A stretch of DNA of 64,000 bases from Aliibacillus thermotolerans (GTDB lineage Bacteria; Bacillota; Bacilli; Bacillales; Marinococcaceae). The first letter of the stretch is position 1; each line of letters opens with the position of its first letter. Both the position numbers and the translations under genes were made by a program. The notes beneath the pieces were generated by a model. It saw only the letters and a list, made by a program, of their open reading frames with translations, searched no databases and was not told the DNA's origin. The stretch is taken from assembly GCF_027853235.1 (NCBI RefSeq), contig NZ_WKJG01000050.1, forward strand, positions 102,707 to 166,706, written 5' to 3'. This document shows, in pieces, positions 1 to 7,952 of the stretch.

Positions 1-974
1 GATTCATCTCCTACTTCATATAAAAACATGGCAGCACGCCAGCGAACGAGCTTATTTTTGTCGTTTAACGCTTCGATCATATCAGGAATCCCTCGTGGAT
101 CTCCTAAATCGGAGTAACAATCTCCTGCAGTTCTCCGGACGGTGACCGACGGATCTTGTAATGCTTTTCGTAAGAGTGGAAGAACAACTGGTTTTTCAAT
201 CATTCCTAAATAAACAACTGCTAATCTTCGTATCGACGATTTTTCGTCTTCAAGGGCTTTCTCCAGTAACGGTAAGTCATCTTCTGTTGGATCCAACTGT
301 TCTAACAACGCGTATCGTTCTCTCCAATCTGGTTGGTCGAACATCTCCAAAGTGACTTTCTTAAAGCGTTTCTCTGTCTTACGCGCGTCTTCGCCTTTTT
401 CTGCGAGTTTCACTAAACGTTCTAAGCGATCTTCCGGGTAAGCTGCAGCAATTTCCTCTTTGACTTCCTCCCCGATTTCTTTCAAATCACTACCATAGCG
501 AACACCGGCTTCTTTCCATTTTCGTTCCATCACAATATTTCCACCAAATTTTTCTGCTTGGAAAACTGCCGTTTGAAATCGTTCCGGTAATCCTTGGCGA
601 AATTCTTCCTCGCCAGAAACGACTTTTACTTGCATTGGAATGGAGCGAAACATTTGAATAAACACTTGTACTTCTCCAAAAGCTTCTTCTGTTATAGGAC
701 TACTGGTACTTTCCGTTTCTTCTCCAAATAAAGAACGCACTTCTTGTAAGAGGCTCTGCCACTGTGCTTTAGGATGCCTTTCAATGGCCATAAAGTCAGC
801 GACATGATAAACCCCCTTTACACCTTCTATATCTAAAATCGCTTGGATAAGGGCTGGTGCTTCCTCTTTATTCTTCATTGTGTAATTGTTTCTTTTTCCT
901 GAAGGAAGTACTTTATCTAAAGTGATTTTCATCGTATTTGGGCTCGGTGTCGGTTCAATAGCGACAATTTTCAT
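1..974 (-). CDS. ypgR: YpgR-like conserved virulence factor C family protein (3' end cut by window)
   Basis: The frame is open from position 974 to the window edge, about 324 codons, so the C-terminus is missing. The translation begins MKIVAIEPTPSPNTMKI, a typical Nfu/NifU N-terminal domain. The second half contains repeated helical units of HEAT or PBS-lyase type (for example DPSVTVRRTAGDCYSDLGD). This order matches the YpgR / CvfC family, whose biochemical role is not settled. ATG at 974 was chosen because AAGGAG lies 8 nt upstream; the ATG at 980 is too close to that site. It diverges from the metallophosphoesterase gene. No truncation is seen other than the window edge. Confidence 0.8.
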   Translation of the reverse strand, partial: MKIVAIEPTPSPNTMKITLDKVLPSGKRNNYTMKNKEEAPALIQAILDIEGVKGVYHVADFMAIERHPKAQWQSLLQEVRSLFGEETESTSSPITEEAFGEVQVFIQMFRSIPMQVKVVSGEEEFRQGLPERFQTAVFQAEKFGGNIVMERKWKEAGVRYGSDLKEIGEEVKEEIAAAYPEDRLERLVKLAEKGEDARKTEKRFKKVTLEMFDQPDWRERYALLEQLDPTEDDLPLLEKALEDEKSSIRRLAVVYLGMIEKPVVLPLLRKALQDPSVTVRRTAGDCYSDLGDPRGIPDMIEALNDKNKLVRWRAAMFLYEVGDE

Positions 975-1104
975 CGCCATCACTCCTTCCTTTTCTCTTT
1001 TCCGATCTTCTTTTACTTGTGATTGTATCATATTCAATAACAGTTCGCGTTAGATGAGTTCTGGAAAATGATTGAGAAAGCATTCATTCTTTTCTGAAAT
1101 ATTG

Positions 1105-1110
1105 TATAAT
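1105..1110 (+). promoter_or_regulatory. Putative sigma-A -10 element for the metallophosphoesterase gene
   Basis: A perfect TATAAT lies 27 nt upstream of the GTG start at 1138. The -35 region is weak: TTCATT at 1083-1088, spacer 16. Only the -10 is convincing. Confidence 0.4.
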
Positions 1111-1137
1111 AGAGAATGGACAAAGGGGGGATTCAAC

Positions 1138-1863
1138 GTGCAAATTGCGTTACTATCAGATATTCACGGGAATGCTCGGGCGTTAAAAGCCGTGTTAAAA
1201 GATATACGAGATAAAAATATCCGGCACGTCTATATTCTTGGTGACCTTTGTTATCGAGGGCCCGAGCCGAAAAACACTTTAGAGACGATTCGTTCGATTC
1301 CGGCGAAAGTATTAAAAGGAAATGCGGATGAATGGATCGTGCGAGGAATCCAAAAAGGAGAAGCGCCAGAACATTTATTGCCTTTAATGAGACAAGAACG
1401 TGAATGGGCATTAGAGCGATTAACTTCGGACGATATTCACTATCTTGAAAACTTACCAGAGTCGTTTTATGAAAAGTTCACCGATCATGTGACAATGCAT
1501 GCCTTTCACGCAACACCACGTAGCTTATTTGAAACAGTGTTATCTTCTGCCTCCGATGAAGAATTAGAACAGCTCGTAACGAACAGTGACGCAAATGTCA
1601 TTGTATACGGTCACATTCACACGCCGTTTATCCGCAAAGTAAATGGACGTACGTTTATTAATACCGGGAGCGTCGGACTTCCTTTTGATGGAGATCCTCG
1701 ACCTTCTTATGCCTTACTAACAATTGAAGAACAATCCGTTACAGCTTCCATTGAGCGTGTTTCCTACGATATTAGTAAAGTGGTTCGACAGTATGAAGCA
1801 AACGATTATCCCAATAGTGATCAAATGAAAAGCATTTTACAAAACGGAAGACAACCGTCTTAA
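1138..1863 (+). CDS. Calcineurin-like metallophosphoesterase (ApaH/YfcE-type)
   Basis: A 241-residue cytoplasmic phosphoesterase with the full two-metal signature in order: SDIHGN near the N-terminus, LGDLCYRG, GNADEW, a mid-protein HAFH segment and GHIHTP near residue 180. These residues bind two metal ions in the family. The substrate (phosphoprotein, cyclic nucleotide or dinucleotide) cannot be read from sequence. A GTG start at 1138 is preferred because AAAGGGGGG precedes it; the longer in-frame extension upstream lacks a ribosome site and is unlike the family. It is divergent from the ypgR-like gene and is followed by a repeat-bearing intergenic stretch with a terminator. Confidence 0.85.
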   Translation: MQIALLSDIHGNARALKAVLKDIRDKNIRHVYILGDLCYRGPEPKNTLETIRSIPAKVLKGNADEWIVRGIQKGEAPEHLLPLMRQEREWALERLTSDDIHYLENLPESFYEKFTDHVTMHAFHATPRSLFETVLSSASDEELEQLVTNSDANVIVYGHIHTPFIRKVNGRTFINTGSVGLPFDGDPRPSYALLTIEEQSVTASIERVSYDISKVVRQYEANDYPNSDQMKSILQNGRQPS

Positions 1864-1877
1864 CAATAAACGATTGT

Positions 1878-2185
1878 GGTTGGGACATAACGAAATCATT
1901 CCAATCAAAATACGAACAATGATTACCGCTTCGGCAGAATACTTCGCTTCCGCGGACACGGCCTCCCGCGGGAAACCACCGCTCTTTGGGTCTTCCGACG
2001 CACAGGACGTGTGAGTAGCGGACGTTGCGACAAGACGTCGCGGTTTTAGTCCGTCTCCATTTACCCTACACGCAGAAGTCTGCGCATTCTGCCTACGCTA
2101 GTATAGGTTAACTGCTCTAAAAAAGAAAATCCGAGCTAATGGATAGTTCGGATTTCTTTATGAGTCATATACTTTTGTCTCAGCC
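1878..2185. repeat. Intergenic repeat-like element, copy A, with imperfect terminal inverted repeats
   Basis: This fills the 337-bp gap between two convergent genes. It begins GGTTGGGACATAA (1878-1890) and ends TTTTGTCTCAGCC (2173-2185), which are inverted copies matching at 10 of 13 bases. The middle (about 1915-2100) is clearly more GC-rich than its surroundings and holds small hairpins such as GCGAC-AAGAC-GTCGC and CACA-GGACG-TGTG. No coding frame is convincing. A second element with similar ends and length lies at 12348-12671. Similar GGGACATAAC-bounded intergenic repeats are, from memory, common in Bacillaceae genomes. Confidence 0.5.
2127..2155. terminator. Bidirectional intrinsic terminator
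   Basis: Stem AAATCCGA / TCGGATTT with a 13-nt loop, followed by TTTCTTT on the plus strand and a T-rich run on the minus strand. It sits between the convergent metallophosphoesterase and redoxin genes, inside the repeat element. Confidence 0.75.
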
Positions 2186-2200
2186 TCATTTCACACACGT

Positions 2201-2623
2201 TTACGTATTTATGACCTGATTGACCCCTTCCATTATTTCTATAAAAGTGGCTTTTTCTCCGTAGGAATGAACAATTTCCAGTCGTTCATTTAAAATAAAC
2301 GTAGAAGGAACCCCTTCACAACCGTACGCATCGTATGTTTTTCTCCCTTCATCCATTACGACTGGAAAAGTAAAACCGTTCTTTTCAATAAACTTCTGTG
2401 GACTGTTTGCTTCACGTTCTCTTCCGATCACATTAATCATGAGCATTTTCAGTCGATTTGGATCCATATGCTCGTACAATGCTTGTTTTTTCATTAAATC
2501 GAAAGCGGAGTCCGGACACCAAGAAGTCCAAAATGTGAGAAGAATGGGCGTTCCTTTCAAATCTTCCAAATGAACGATGTGATCGTTGTTCATCTCTTTT
2601 AATGAGAATTTCATCGCTTGCAT
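2201..2623 (-). CDS. TlpA/ResA-like redoxin with CPDS active site
   Basis: A 140-residue thioredoxin-fold protein of the AhpC/TSA-TlpA type: LTFWTSWCPDS near residue 35, a VVMDEG strand, and GVPSTFIL containing the cis-proline. No signal peptide or membrane segment is visible, so it is probably cytoplasmic. The usual CxxC is replaced by C-P-D-S, leaving one active-site cysteine; another cysteine lies next to the cis-Pro loop (YGCEGVPS). The start at 2623 has AAGGAGGG upstream. It overlaps the end of the preceding thioredoxin gene by 13 bp, so the two are probably co-translated. Function in vivo is unknown. Confidence 0.75.
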   Translation of the reverse strand: MQAMKFSLKEMNNDHIVHLEDLKGTPILLTFWTSWCPDSAFDLMKKQALYEHMDPNRLKMLMINVIGREREANSPQKFIEKNGFTFPVVMDEGRKTYDAYGCEGVPSTFILNERLEIVHSYGEKATFIEIMEGVNQVINT

Positions 2624-2964
2624 CCATTGCCCTCCTTTCTATCTGCTTCGCTCAGGTGTAAAAAAGAATCTAGTCGCATCATAAGAGAAGGGACAGAATG
2701 AAAAGCGTAAATTTTTTTAACCACTTTTCCATCCTGGCACACGTGTAAGGCAGGAATACTTGTTACTTGATACGTGTGTACGTATGCAGGTAAAAGATTT
2801 ACATTCCCTTTTACAAACGGAATGGATGGATACAATTTTTCGAGTACCTCCACCATTCGTTCCGCCAATTGACACGTTCCACAAAAAGGAGAATATAAAA
2901 ACAAAACGAAAGAGTTTTGGCTTGACATCTCTTCCTTTAACTCTTCCTCACTTTTTTCTTCCAT
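2611..2964 (-). CDS. Thioredoxin-family protein with CGTC motif
   Basis: A 117-residue thioredoxin-like protein. The redox motif is seen in FLYSPFCGTCQ (near residue 28) and the cis-proline loop in VTSIPALHV. It lacks the canonical WCGPC, so it belongs to the divergent small thioredoxins found in Bacillus (YusE/YtpP-like) rather than TrxA. It is cytoplasmic by lack of a signal. Its ATG overlaps the stop of the upstream DUF3891 gene (TAATG) and its own end overlaps the redoxin gene, giving a three-gene unit transcribed leftward. A thiol-disulfide role is likely; the partner is unknown. Confidence 0.8.
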   Translation of the reverse strand: MEEKSEEELKEEMSSQNSFVLFLYSPFCGTCQLAERMVEVLEKLYPSIPFVKGNVNLLPAYVHTYQVTSIPALHVCQDGKVVKKIYAFHSVPSLMMRLDSFLHLSEADRKEGNGCKR

Positions 2965-3740
2965 TACAACGCCTCCTTCCTTGAAGAGACGAGTTGAAAC
3001 GCCCGCTTTTCTTTTTTTCTTTCCCGAAAAGCACTGTGAAAGGAATCTTGTTGTATCGTTTTTTTATCGATGTGGGCTGTTTCTATTGTCACGTGTATTC
3101 CGCTTCTCTGAAAGGGAAACGGTTCTAGTTGAATCGTATCCGCTGATACAAATGACGCAATGATCATTTGTTCGTTTAAAAAAGGAAACGTATGACGAAA
3201 ACCGTGTCGAAACCAAGAAATCTCTTCTTCTTTCGTTGCGCCAGGCTGATTCATACACATATATAAAGAAATATCATCCATCCATTGCAGTAATTTGAAA
3301 TGTTGCTCTTCTTCCTCTAAAGGAATAGGCACTTTCTTTCTTAATAACTGTTGTCTTTCTTTTTCTCTTTTTACAAATTGTTGCGCGAATGTGGAGGTCG
3401 GATGTGGAAAAAAAGACACATAATGTCTGCTCGATAACAATCCACAATAAACATGCTCTTTCGTTGATTCATCAATTCCGCGTTCGTACGCCTTCAATTT
3501 CTCTTTTTCCGGATAGTCAATAAAAGAATAAGGCCGATTTTCTAACTCATTCCACTTTGGGTTTCGGTCTAACGAGATCCAAGCACGATCATGATAACGA
3601 ATGGCATGGTACAACACTTCCCTGAGCGATGAGCTTTCTATTTCCGGATCTTTCCATTCGAGAAATAATAGACCACTAATTCGAGCGTGTTCGTGTTGGT
3701 CAATCCATTCGAAGTAATCACCACGGTCATTGACAATCAT
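2964..3740 (-). CDS. DUF3891 family protein
   Basis: A 258-residue protein recognised as DUF3891 from its N-terminus (MIVNDRGDYFEWIDQHEHARIS) and the later HAIRYHDRAW segment. Conserved His and Asp residues (QHEHA, HDRAW) recall metal-dependent phosphohydrolase-like folds, but no activity is established. The start at 3740 has GGGAGGTGAGG upstream. It is the first gene of a three-gene unit with the two thioredoxin-fold genes, with 1-bp and 13-bp overlaps, suggesting a shared physiological role. It lies directly downstream of ilvA, about 15 bp away, and may be co-transcribed with it. Confidence 0.7.
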   Translation of the reverse strand: MIVNDRGDYFEWIDQHEHARISGLLFLEWKDPEIESSSLREVLYHAIRYHDRAWISLDRNPKWNELENRPYSFIDYPEKEKLKAYERGIDESTKEHVYCGLLSSRHYVSFFPHPTSTFAQQFVKREKERQQLLRKKVPIPLEEEEQHFKLLQWMDDISLYMCMNQPGATKEEEISWFRHGFRHTFPFLNEQMIIASFVSADTIQLEPFPFQRSGIHVTIETAHIDKKTIQQDSFHSAFRERKKEKRAFQLVSSRKEAL

Positions 3741-3755
3741 CCAAACCTCACCTCC

Positions 3756-5003
3756 CTAGATGAGAAAGTGAAATAAACTCTCTTCTTTATTAATTTCTTG
3801 ATAATGAAATCCTTTTTTCTCCATTCGCTCAATTAAAAGTTTATAATCATTTGGATCAATGAGCTCGATTCCAACTAAAGCAGGGCCATTCGGCTTATTG
3901 TTCTTTTTATTGTATTCAAAGCGCGTAATATCATCATTCGGTCCAAGCACTTCATGGAGAAATTCCCGCAATGCTCCTGCCCGTTGAGGAAAATCGACAA
4001 TAAAATAATGTTGAAGGCCTTCATATTGTAGAGACCGCTCCGTCATTTCTTCCATGCGACCGATGTCATTATTTCCTCCACTAATCACGCAAACAACCGT
4101 CTTCCCCTTTATTTCTTCTTTATAAAAATCAAGAGCAGAGATTGGCATCGCTCCTGCTGGTTCCGCCACAATGGCATTTTCATTATATAACTCTAAAATT
4201 GTCGTACATATTTTTCCTTCAGGTACGAGACATATATCATCCAAAATCGTTTGGCAAACTTCAAACGTTAAATCCCCCACTCGCTGCACCGCTGCACCGT
4301 CAACAAACTTATCAATTTTCTTTAATTCTACCACTTCTTTCTTTTCAAGAGACGCTTTCATTCCCGGTGCGCCTGCAGGTTCCGCTCCAATAATTTTTGT
4401 CGATGGAGAGATGGATTTGATATACGTACCAACGCCAGATAACAATCCCCCTCCTCCGATCGAACAAAAGAGATAATCAATGGGAGTTTCAATATCATTC
4501 ATAATCTCTAACCCAACCGTCCCTTGTCCAGCAATAATTTTCTCATTGTCAAAGGGATGGATAAACGCCATGTTGTGTTTTTCACAATAAGATATCGCTT
4601 CATGATAAGAATCATCAAAAGTATCTCCGGTTAAAATGACATCCACATACTCTCGTCCAAAGGAGCGAACTTTATTCACTTTTTGCCTTGGCGTCGTTGT
4701 CGGCATAAAAATTTTTCCGTATATTTTAAGAGCCTTACAAGAATATGCCACCCCTTGGGCATGATTGCCTGCACTTGCACAAACAACGCCATTTTTTAAC
4801 TGATCGTCCTCCAAACTGTGCATTAAATGATAAGCACCCCGAATTTTAAAGGAGCGAACTACTTGAAGATCTTCCCTTTTTAAGTACACATTTGCTTCAT
4901 ATCTTTCTGAAAGCTCTTCATTTTTTTGCAGAGGTGTATGGGTCACTACATCTTTTAACGTTTGATTTGCGATTATGATATCCTCAATTGGTATCTTACT
5001 CAT
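3756..5003 (-). CDS. ilvA: Threonine dehydratase (threonine ammonia-lyase)
   Basis: A 415-residue PLP enzyme converting L-threonine to 2-oxobutanoate and ammonia, the first step of isoleucine synthesis. The PLP lysine is in RSFKIRGAYHL (Lys about 53), followed by SAGNHAQG and the glycine loop SIGGGGLLSG. The C-terminal 85 residues look like the single ACT-like regulatory domain of Bacillus-type IlvA, expected to bind isoleucine or valine. The length agrees with the B. subtilis protein (about 420). GAAAGGAAAG precedes the ATG. No T-box is visible in the short leader. Confidence 0.95.
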   Translation of the reverse strand: MSKIPIEDIIIANQTLKDVVTHTPLQKNEELSERYEANVYLKREDLQVVRSFKIRGAYHLMHSLEDDQLKNGVVCASAGNHAQGVAYSCKALKIYGKIFMPTTTPRQKVNKVRSFGREYVDVILTGDTFDDSYHEAISYCEKHNMAFIHPFDNEKIIAGQGTVGLEIMNDIETPIDYLFCSIGGGGLLSGVGTYIKSISPSTKIIGAEPAGAPGMKASLEKKEVVELKKIDKFVDGAAVQRVGDLTFEVCQTILDDICLVPEGKICTTILELYNENAIVAEPAGAMPISALDFYKEEIKGKTVVCVISGGNNDIGRMEEMTERSLQYEGLQHYFIVDFPQRAGALREFLHEVLGPNDDITRFEYNKKNNKPNGPALVGIELIDPNDYKLLIERMEKKGFHYQEINKEESLFHFLI

Positions 5004-5082
5004 TTAGACTTTCCTTTCTATTTCTAAAACTTCCACTGTTCGCACGAAAAAAGTTCGCTTTAAGACAGTTTTCATGGAACCC

Positions 5083-5088
5083 ATTATA
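5083..5088 (-). promoter_or_regulatory. Extended -10 promoter of ilvA
   Basis: On the minus strand TGGTATAAT forms an extended -10 about 80 nt upstream of the ilvA start. No good -35 is seen at 16-18 bp, as is common for extended -10 promoters. Confidence 0.5.
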
Positions 5089-5117
5089 CCACAGGAATCG
5101 TCATCCATTCACACGCA

Positions 5118-5146
5118 TTGATTATTTTAAGAACAAATTATATAAT
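5118..5146 (+). promoter_or_regulatory. Sigma-A promoter of the small membrane protein gene
   Basis: TTGATT (5118-5123), 17-bp spacer, TATAAT (5141-5146), facing the gene at 5211. It is divergent from the ilvA promoter. Confidence 0.75.
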
Positions 5147-5210
5147 GATGGCGGAACGAATACAATCCATTCTTGTTGTTACATACTATCATAAAAAGAG
5201 GGGGATTCAG

Positions 5211-5384
5211 ATGAAAAAATGGGGCATCTTTCTACTGATGGCACTCTTTGCTCTCTTCCCTTCCACCGCATTTGCAGCGGAAGCTACCTGGAGCGATGCA
5301 GAGCCGCTTTTCCTTGTCGTTCTTTCTATCATTTCCATTGTGTCTCTCATATATTTTATTTTTTCTATGATTCGAAATCATTAA
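5211..5384 (+). CDS. Small exported or membrane protein, unknown function
   Basis: A 57-residue protein with an N-terminal signal-like helix ending in AFAAE (possible cleavage after AFA) and a second hydrophobic helix at the C-terminus (LFLVVLSIISIVSLIYFIF). If the signal is cleaved, about 34 residues with a single C-terminal anchor remain; otherwise it spans the membrane twice. The start at 5211 is chosen over an upstream in-frame ATG because GAGGGGGATTCAG precedes it. A clear promoter lies upstream and a terminator directly downstream, so it is a monocistronic unit. I do not recognise a family. Confidence 0.7.
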   Translation: MKKWGIFLLMALFALFPSTAFAAEATWSDAEPLFLVVLSIISIVSLIYFIFSMIRNH

Positions 5385-5393
5385 TTCATTTTT

Positions 5394-5423
5394 GGGCTGT
5401 CTCTGACGGCCCTTCTTTATTTT
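5394..5423 (+). terminator. Intrinsic terminator after the small membrane protein gene
   Basis: GGGCTGTC-TCT-GACGGCCC (one G-U pair) followed by TTCTTTATTTT, beginning 10 bp after the stop codon. Confidence 0.75.
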
Positions 5424-5510
5424 GAAACACAACTCGCATAAGAACAAATGATGTGTTCCAGAGAATACTTTGGTAAAATAACGAGTAGAAAGATAAAGGA
5501 GGTAAGAAAA

Positions 5511-5822
5511 ATGAATGAAATGTTAAAAAGAGGATTTCTCCTTGGGATTGGTGCAGCTGCATACAGTAAGGAAAAAATCCAAACATATGTAGATAACCTC
5601 GTTTCACGCGGTAAAATAACCCCTCGAGAAGCAGAAGAATGGAAAGAAGAACTCATCCAAAAAGGGCTTGAAACGGAAGAAGAATGGTCCCAACAAACGA
5701 AAGAGCGAATAGAACGGACATTAAAAGAGCTAGGTTTTGCTACCGAAAAAGATATTCACCGAATTGAAGAGCGATTAGCAGAAATCGAACGAAAATTAGA
5801 GGAACAACCACCTTCAAATTAA
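5511..5822 (+). CDS. Phasin-family-like coiled-coil protein
   Basis: A 103-residue, highly charged helical protein. Its N-terminus MNEMLKRGFLLGIGAAAYSKEKI and the following VDNLVSRGKITPREAEE segment match the small phasin / PHA-synthesis-regulator-like family; the C-terminal half is a predicted coiled coil (FATEKDIHRIEERLAEIERKLEE). AAAGGAGG precedes the ATG at 5511. It is followed after 29 bp by a UbiB/AarF kinase gene, a recurrent pairing in Bacillaceae. No polyhydroxyalkanoate genes are in the window, so a granule role is unproven. An accessory role for the kinase is inference. Confidence 0.7.
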   Translation: MNEMLKRGFLLGIGAAAYSKEKIQTYVDNLVSRGKITPREAEEWKEELIQKGLETEEEWSQQTKERIERTLKELGFATEKDIHRIEERLAEIERKLEEQPPSN

Positions 5823-5851
5823 AGAGTCTTTGAGGAAGAAAGGAATAAAGT

Positions 5852-7528
5852 ATGGCACTTAAACAAGGGTTGAAACATGCTAATCGTTATCGAAAAATCG
5901 TCACAACATTGGCAAGGCACGGTTTTGGCTACGTATTGGAAGAAGTGGGACTCTTTCATATTTTATCACTACCTAAACGCATCGCCACCGCAACGGAAGA
6001 GTTCCAAGTTCATTCGATTGGAAAGCGAATCCGACGAGTCTTGGAAGAACTCGGTCCAACCTATATTAAACTTGGTCAATTAGTTAGTACGCGAAAAGAT
6101 TTGTTCCCTCCTCAAATCATTGAAGAGTTGGAAAAACTTCAAGATGAAGTAGAACCTTTTTCATTCGACATCGTCAAAGAAACGATTGAATCGGATTTAG
6201 ATGATACAATCGATGAACTTTTTTTACATTTTGATAAAGAACCTTTAGCTGCTGCCTCCATCGGTCAAGTCCACGTTGCAACTCTTCCCGATCATACCAA
6301 AGTAGCCGTCAAAGTGTTGCGTCCAAATATTAGAGAAGACGTTGAGCGGGATATTGACATCCTTCGAGATTTAGCCAAGCTGCTCACGCAACGGTTTTCG
6401 TGGGCAAAATATTATCAATTACAAGACATTGTCGAAGAATATGTGGAAGCGATTCGCGATGAAATTGATTATTATATTGAAGCAAGAAATACAGAAAAAA
6501 TGCGAAACAATATGACGGAAGTTCCCAATGTGTTCATTCCTGAAACGATTGACGGGTATTGCAGTCGACGAGTGTTAACGATGTCATTTGTCGAAGGGCT
6601 TAAAATAGCCGAAGTCGAAGAACAATATACATCGGAAGAAAAGAAACGATTAGCTCGCACGTTAATTGATGCTTTTTTACATCAAGTATTAATGGATGGT
6701 TATTTTCATAGCGATCCTCATCCGGGCAATCTCTTATTTGTGAACAAAGGAAAAGTGGCGTTTATCGATTTTGGGCAAGTGGGACGTTTAAATAAAAGGA
6801 TGCGAAAACAGTTTATCGATTTTGTGATTGCGCTAATAAGATATGATGCCTATCAAGTAGCCCAAGTGATTCGGGAAATGGCTCACGTTCCCGACACGAT
6901 TGACAATGAGCAATTTGCTGAAGATGTAGAATATTTATTAAGTAAATATTATGATCGGTCTTTTCAAGATGTACGTTTCGGGGAAGCCGTGAATGATATT
7001 TTTTTTACGGCTCACCGTTATGACATACAAATATATAAAGAATACGCAATGCTTGCAAAAGCGATTATTACGTTAGAAAGTGTTGTTGAACATTTAGATC
7101 CACACATTAGCATCTTAGAAATTGCTGAGCCATATGGACGTATTCTTGCAAAAGAACGATGGCACCCGAAATCAAAAATAAAAGAATGGATCGAAGAAGG
7201 GAATAAACAGAAAGAATATTTATTAGATCTCCCGCGCGAACTTCGAGATGTGCTTGCCAAAATAAATAAAGAACGAATTGGCATTGAACTCAATATGCCG
7301 AAAGTATCGATTTTCTTAAATAAATTAGATCGAATTAGCAATCGCTTGTCTTTTAGTGTCATCTTACTTGCTTTCAGTATCATTATGGTTGGTTTAATTA
7401 TCGGTTCTACCTTTGGCGATTCAACTTCCCTTCTCGTTCGTCTTCCTGTTATTGAAATAAGTTTTATTGTTTCGTTTTTGATGTTTTTATGGCTACTTTA
7501 TGCCATTTTTAAATCAGGAAGGTTTTAG
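5852..7528 (+). CDS. AarF/ABC1/UbiB atypical kinase family protein
   Basis: A 558-residue protein-kinase-like protein. Motifs in order: KLGQ at 73-76 (the KxGQ helix), the alanine-rich nucleotide loop AAASIGQV at 133-140, VAVKV about 151-155 (ATP-binding Lys), HSDPHPGNLLF and IDFGQVGRL (catalytic and metal residues). Two hydrophobic helices close the C-terminus (about 490-555), placing it at the membrane. In other organisms the family supports ubiquinone synthesis; in a menaquinone-using Bacillus its substrate is unknown. It follows the phasin-like gene and has a terminator overlapping its stop codon. Confidence 0.85.
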   Translation: MALKQGLKHANRYRKIVTTLARHGFGYVLEEVGLFHILSLPKRIATATEEFQVHSIGKRIRRVLEELGPTYIKLGQLVSTRKDLFPPQIIEELEKLQDEVEPFSFDIVKETIESDLDDTIDELFLHFDKEPLAAASIGQVHVATLPDHTKVAVKVLRPNIREDVERDIDILRDLAKLLTQRFSWAKYYQLQDIVEEYVEAIRDEIDYYIEARNTEKMRNNMTEVPNVFIPETIDGYCSRRVLTMSFVEGLKIAEVEEQYTSEEKKRLARTLIDAFLHQVLMDGYFHSDPHPGNLLFVNKGKVAFIDFGQVGRLNKRMRKQFIDFVIALIRYDAYQVAQVIREMAHVPDTIDNEQFAEDVEYLLSKYYDRSFQDVRFGEAVNDIFFTAHRYDIQIYKEYAMLAKAIITLESVVEHLDPHISILEIAEPYGRILAKERWHPKSKIKEWIEEGNKQKEYLLDLPRELRDVLAKINKERIGIELNMPKVSIFLNKLDRISNRLSFSVILLAFSIIMVGLIIGSTFGDSTSLLVRLPVIEISFIVSFLMFLWLLYAIFKSGRF

Positions 7529-7549
7529 CCATAGGGATGGCTGTTTTTT
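7527..7549 (+). terminator. Intrinsic terminator of the UbiB gene
   Basis: AGCCAT-AGGG-ATGGCT followed by GTTTTTT. The first arm overlaps the TAG stop codon. Confidence 0.7.
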
Positions 7550-7578
7550 AAGCCACCCCTGTTTTTTTGTCACGTCTT

Positions 7579-7929
7579 TCATTCTTTCAAGATGCCTTCT
7601 AAAATATAGTCAATTGACTGAATCATTTCGTGAAAACGTTTCTTTTTTGTATCTGTTTGAAATGCCAGTACGGAGGCATATAATATATTGTCATACGTAT
7701 CTTGAATTTGTTTTACGTAGAAATATTTCGGGTGAGATTGAATGATCCATTGTTCCGCTAACTCTTTCCATTCATCTGCATGTTTTTTTACTTCATCAGC
7801 AAAAGGTTTTACTTCGGTATAAAAGTCGGGGGATTGGTTTTTCTTCATCGTCTCTTCATAGATTTGTAATGCTTCTTGATTCAACTGTTGTAATTGTTTT
7901 GTTTTTTCACGTAAACGTTCCACATCCAT
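7579..7929 (-). CDS. yppE: YppE family protein (DUF1798)
   Basis: A 116-residue, mostly helical cytoplasmic protein. The pattern LQQLNQEALQIYEE near the N-terminus and DTYDNILYASVLAFQ in the second half match YppE of Bacillus (about 120 residues). B. subtilis yppE also lies near recU and ponA, which supports the call. Function is not established. It is the last gene of a leftward group with the RacA-like gene 23 bp upstream. A convergent UbiB gene ends 50 bp beyond its stop. Confidence 0.75.
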   Translation of the reverse strand: MDVERLREKTKQLQQLNQEALQIYEETMKKNQSPDFYTEVKPFADEVKKHADEWKELAEQWIIQSHPKYFYVKQIQDTYDNILYASVLAFQTDTKKKRFHEMIQSIDYILEGILKE

Positions 7930-7952
7930 CGTCTCTCCCCCATTTCTTCATG

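Noticed and set aside
2433..2627. 64-codon ORF overlapping the redoxin gene
   Set aside because: It is out of frame inside a well-supported redoxin gene and has no family resemblance.
4142..4476. Plus-strand ORFs of 83 and 101 codons within ilvA
   Set aside because: They lie wholly inside ilvA on the opposite strand without ribosome sites.
4988..5083. T-box leader upstream of ilvA
   Set aside because: The leader is only about 75 nt long and lacks the T-box core sequence and terminator.
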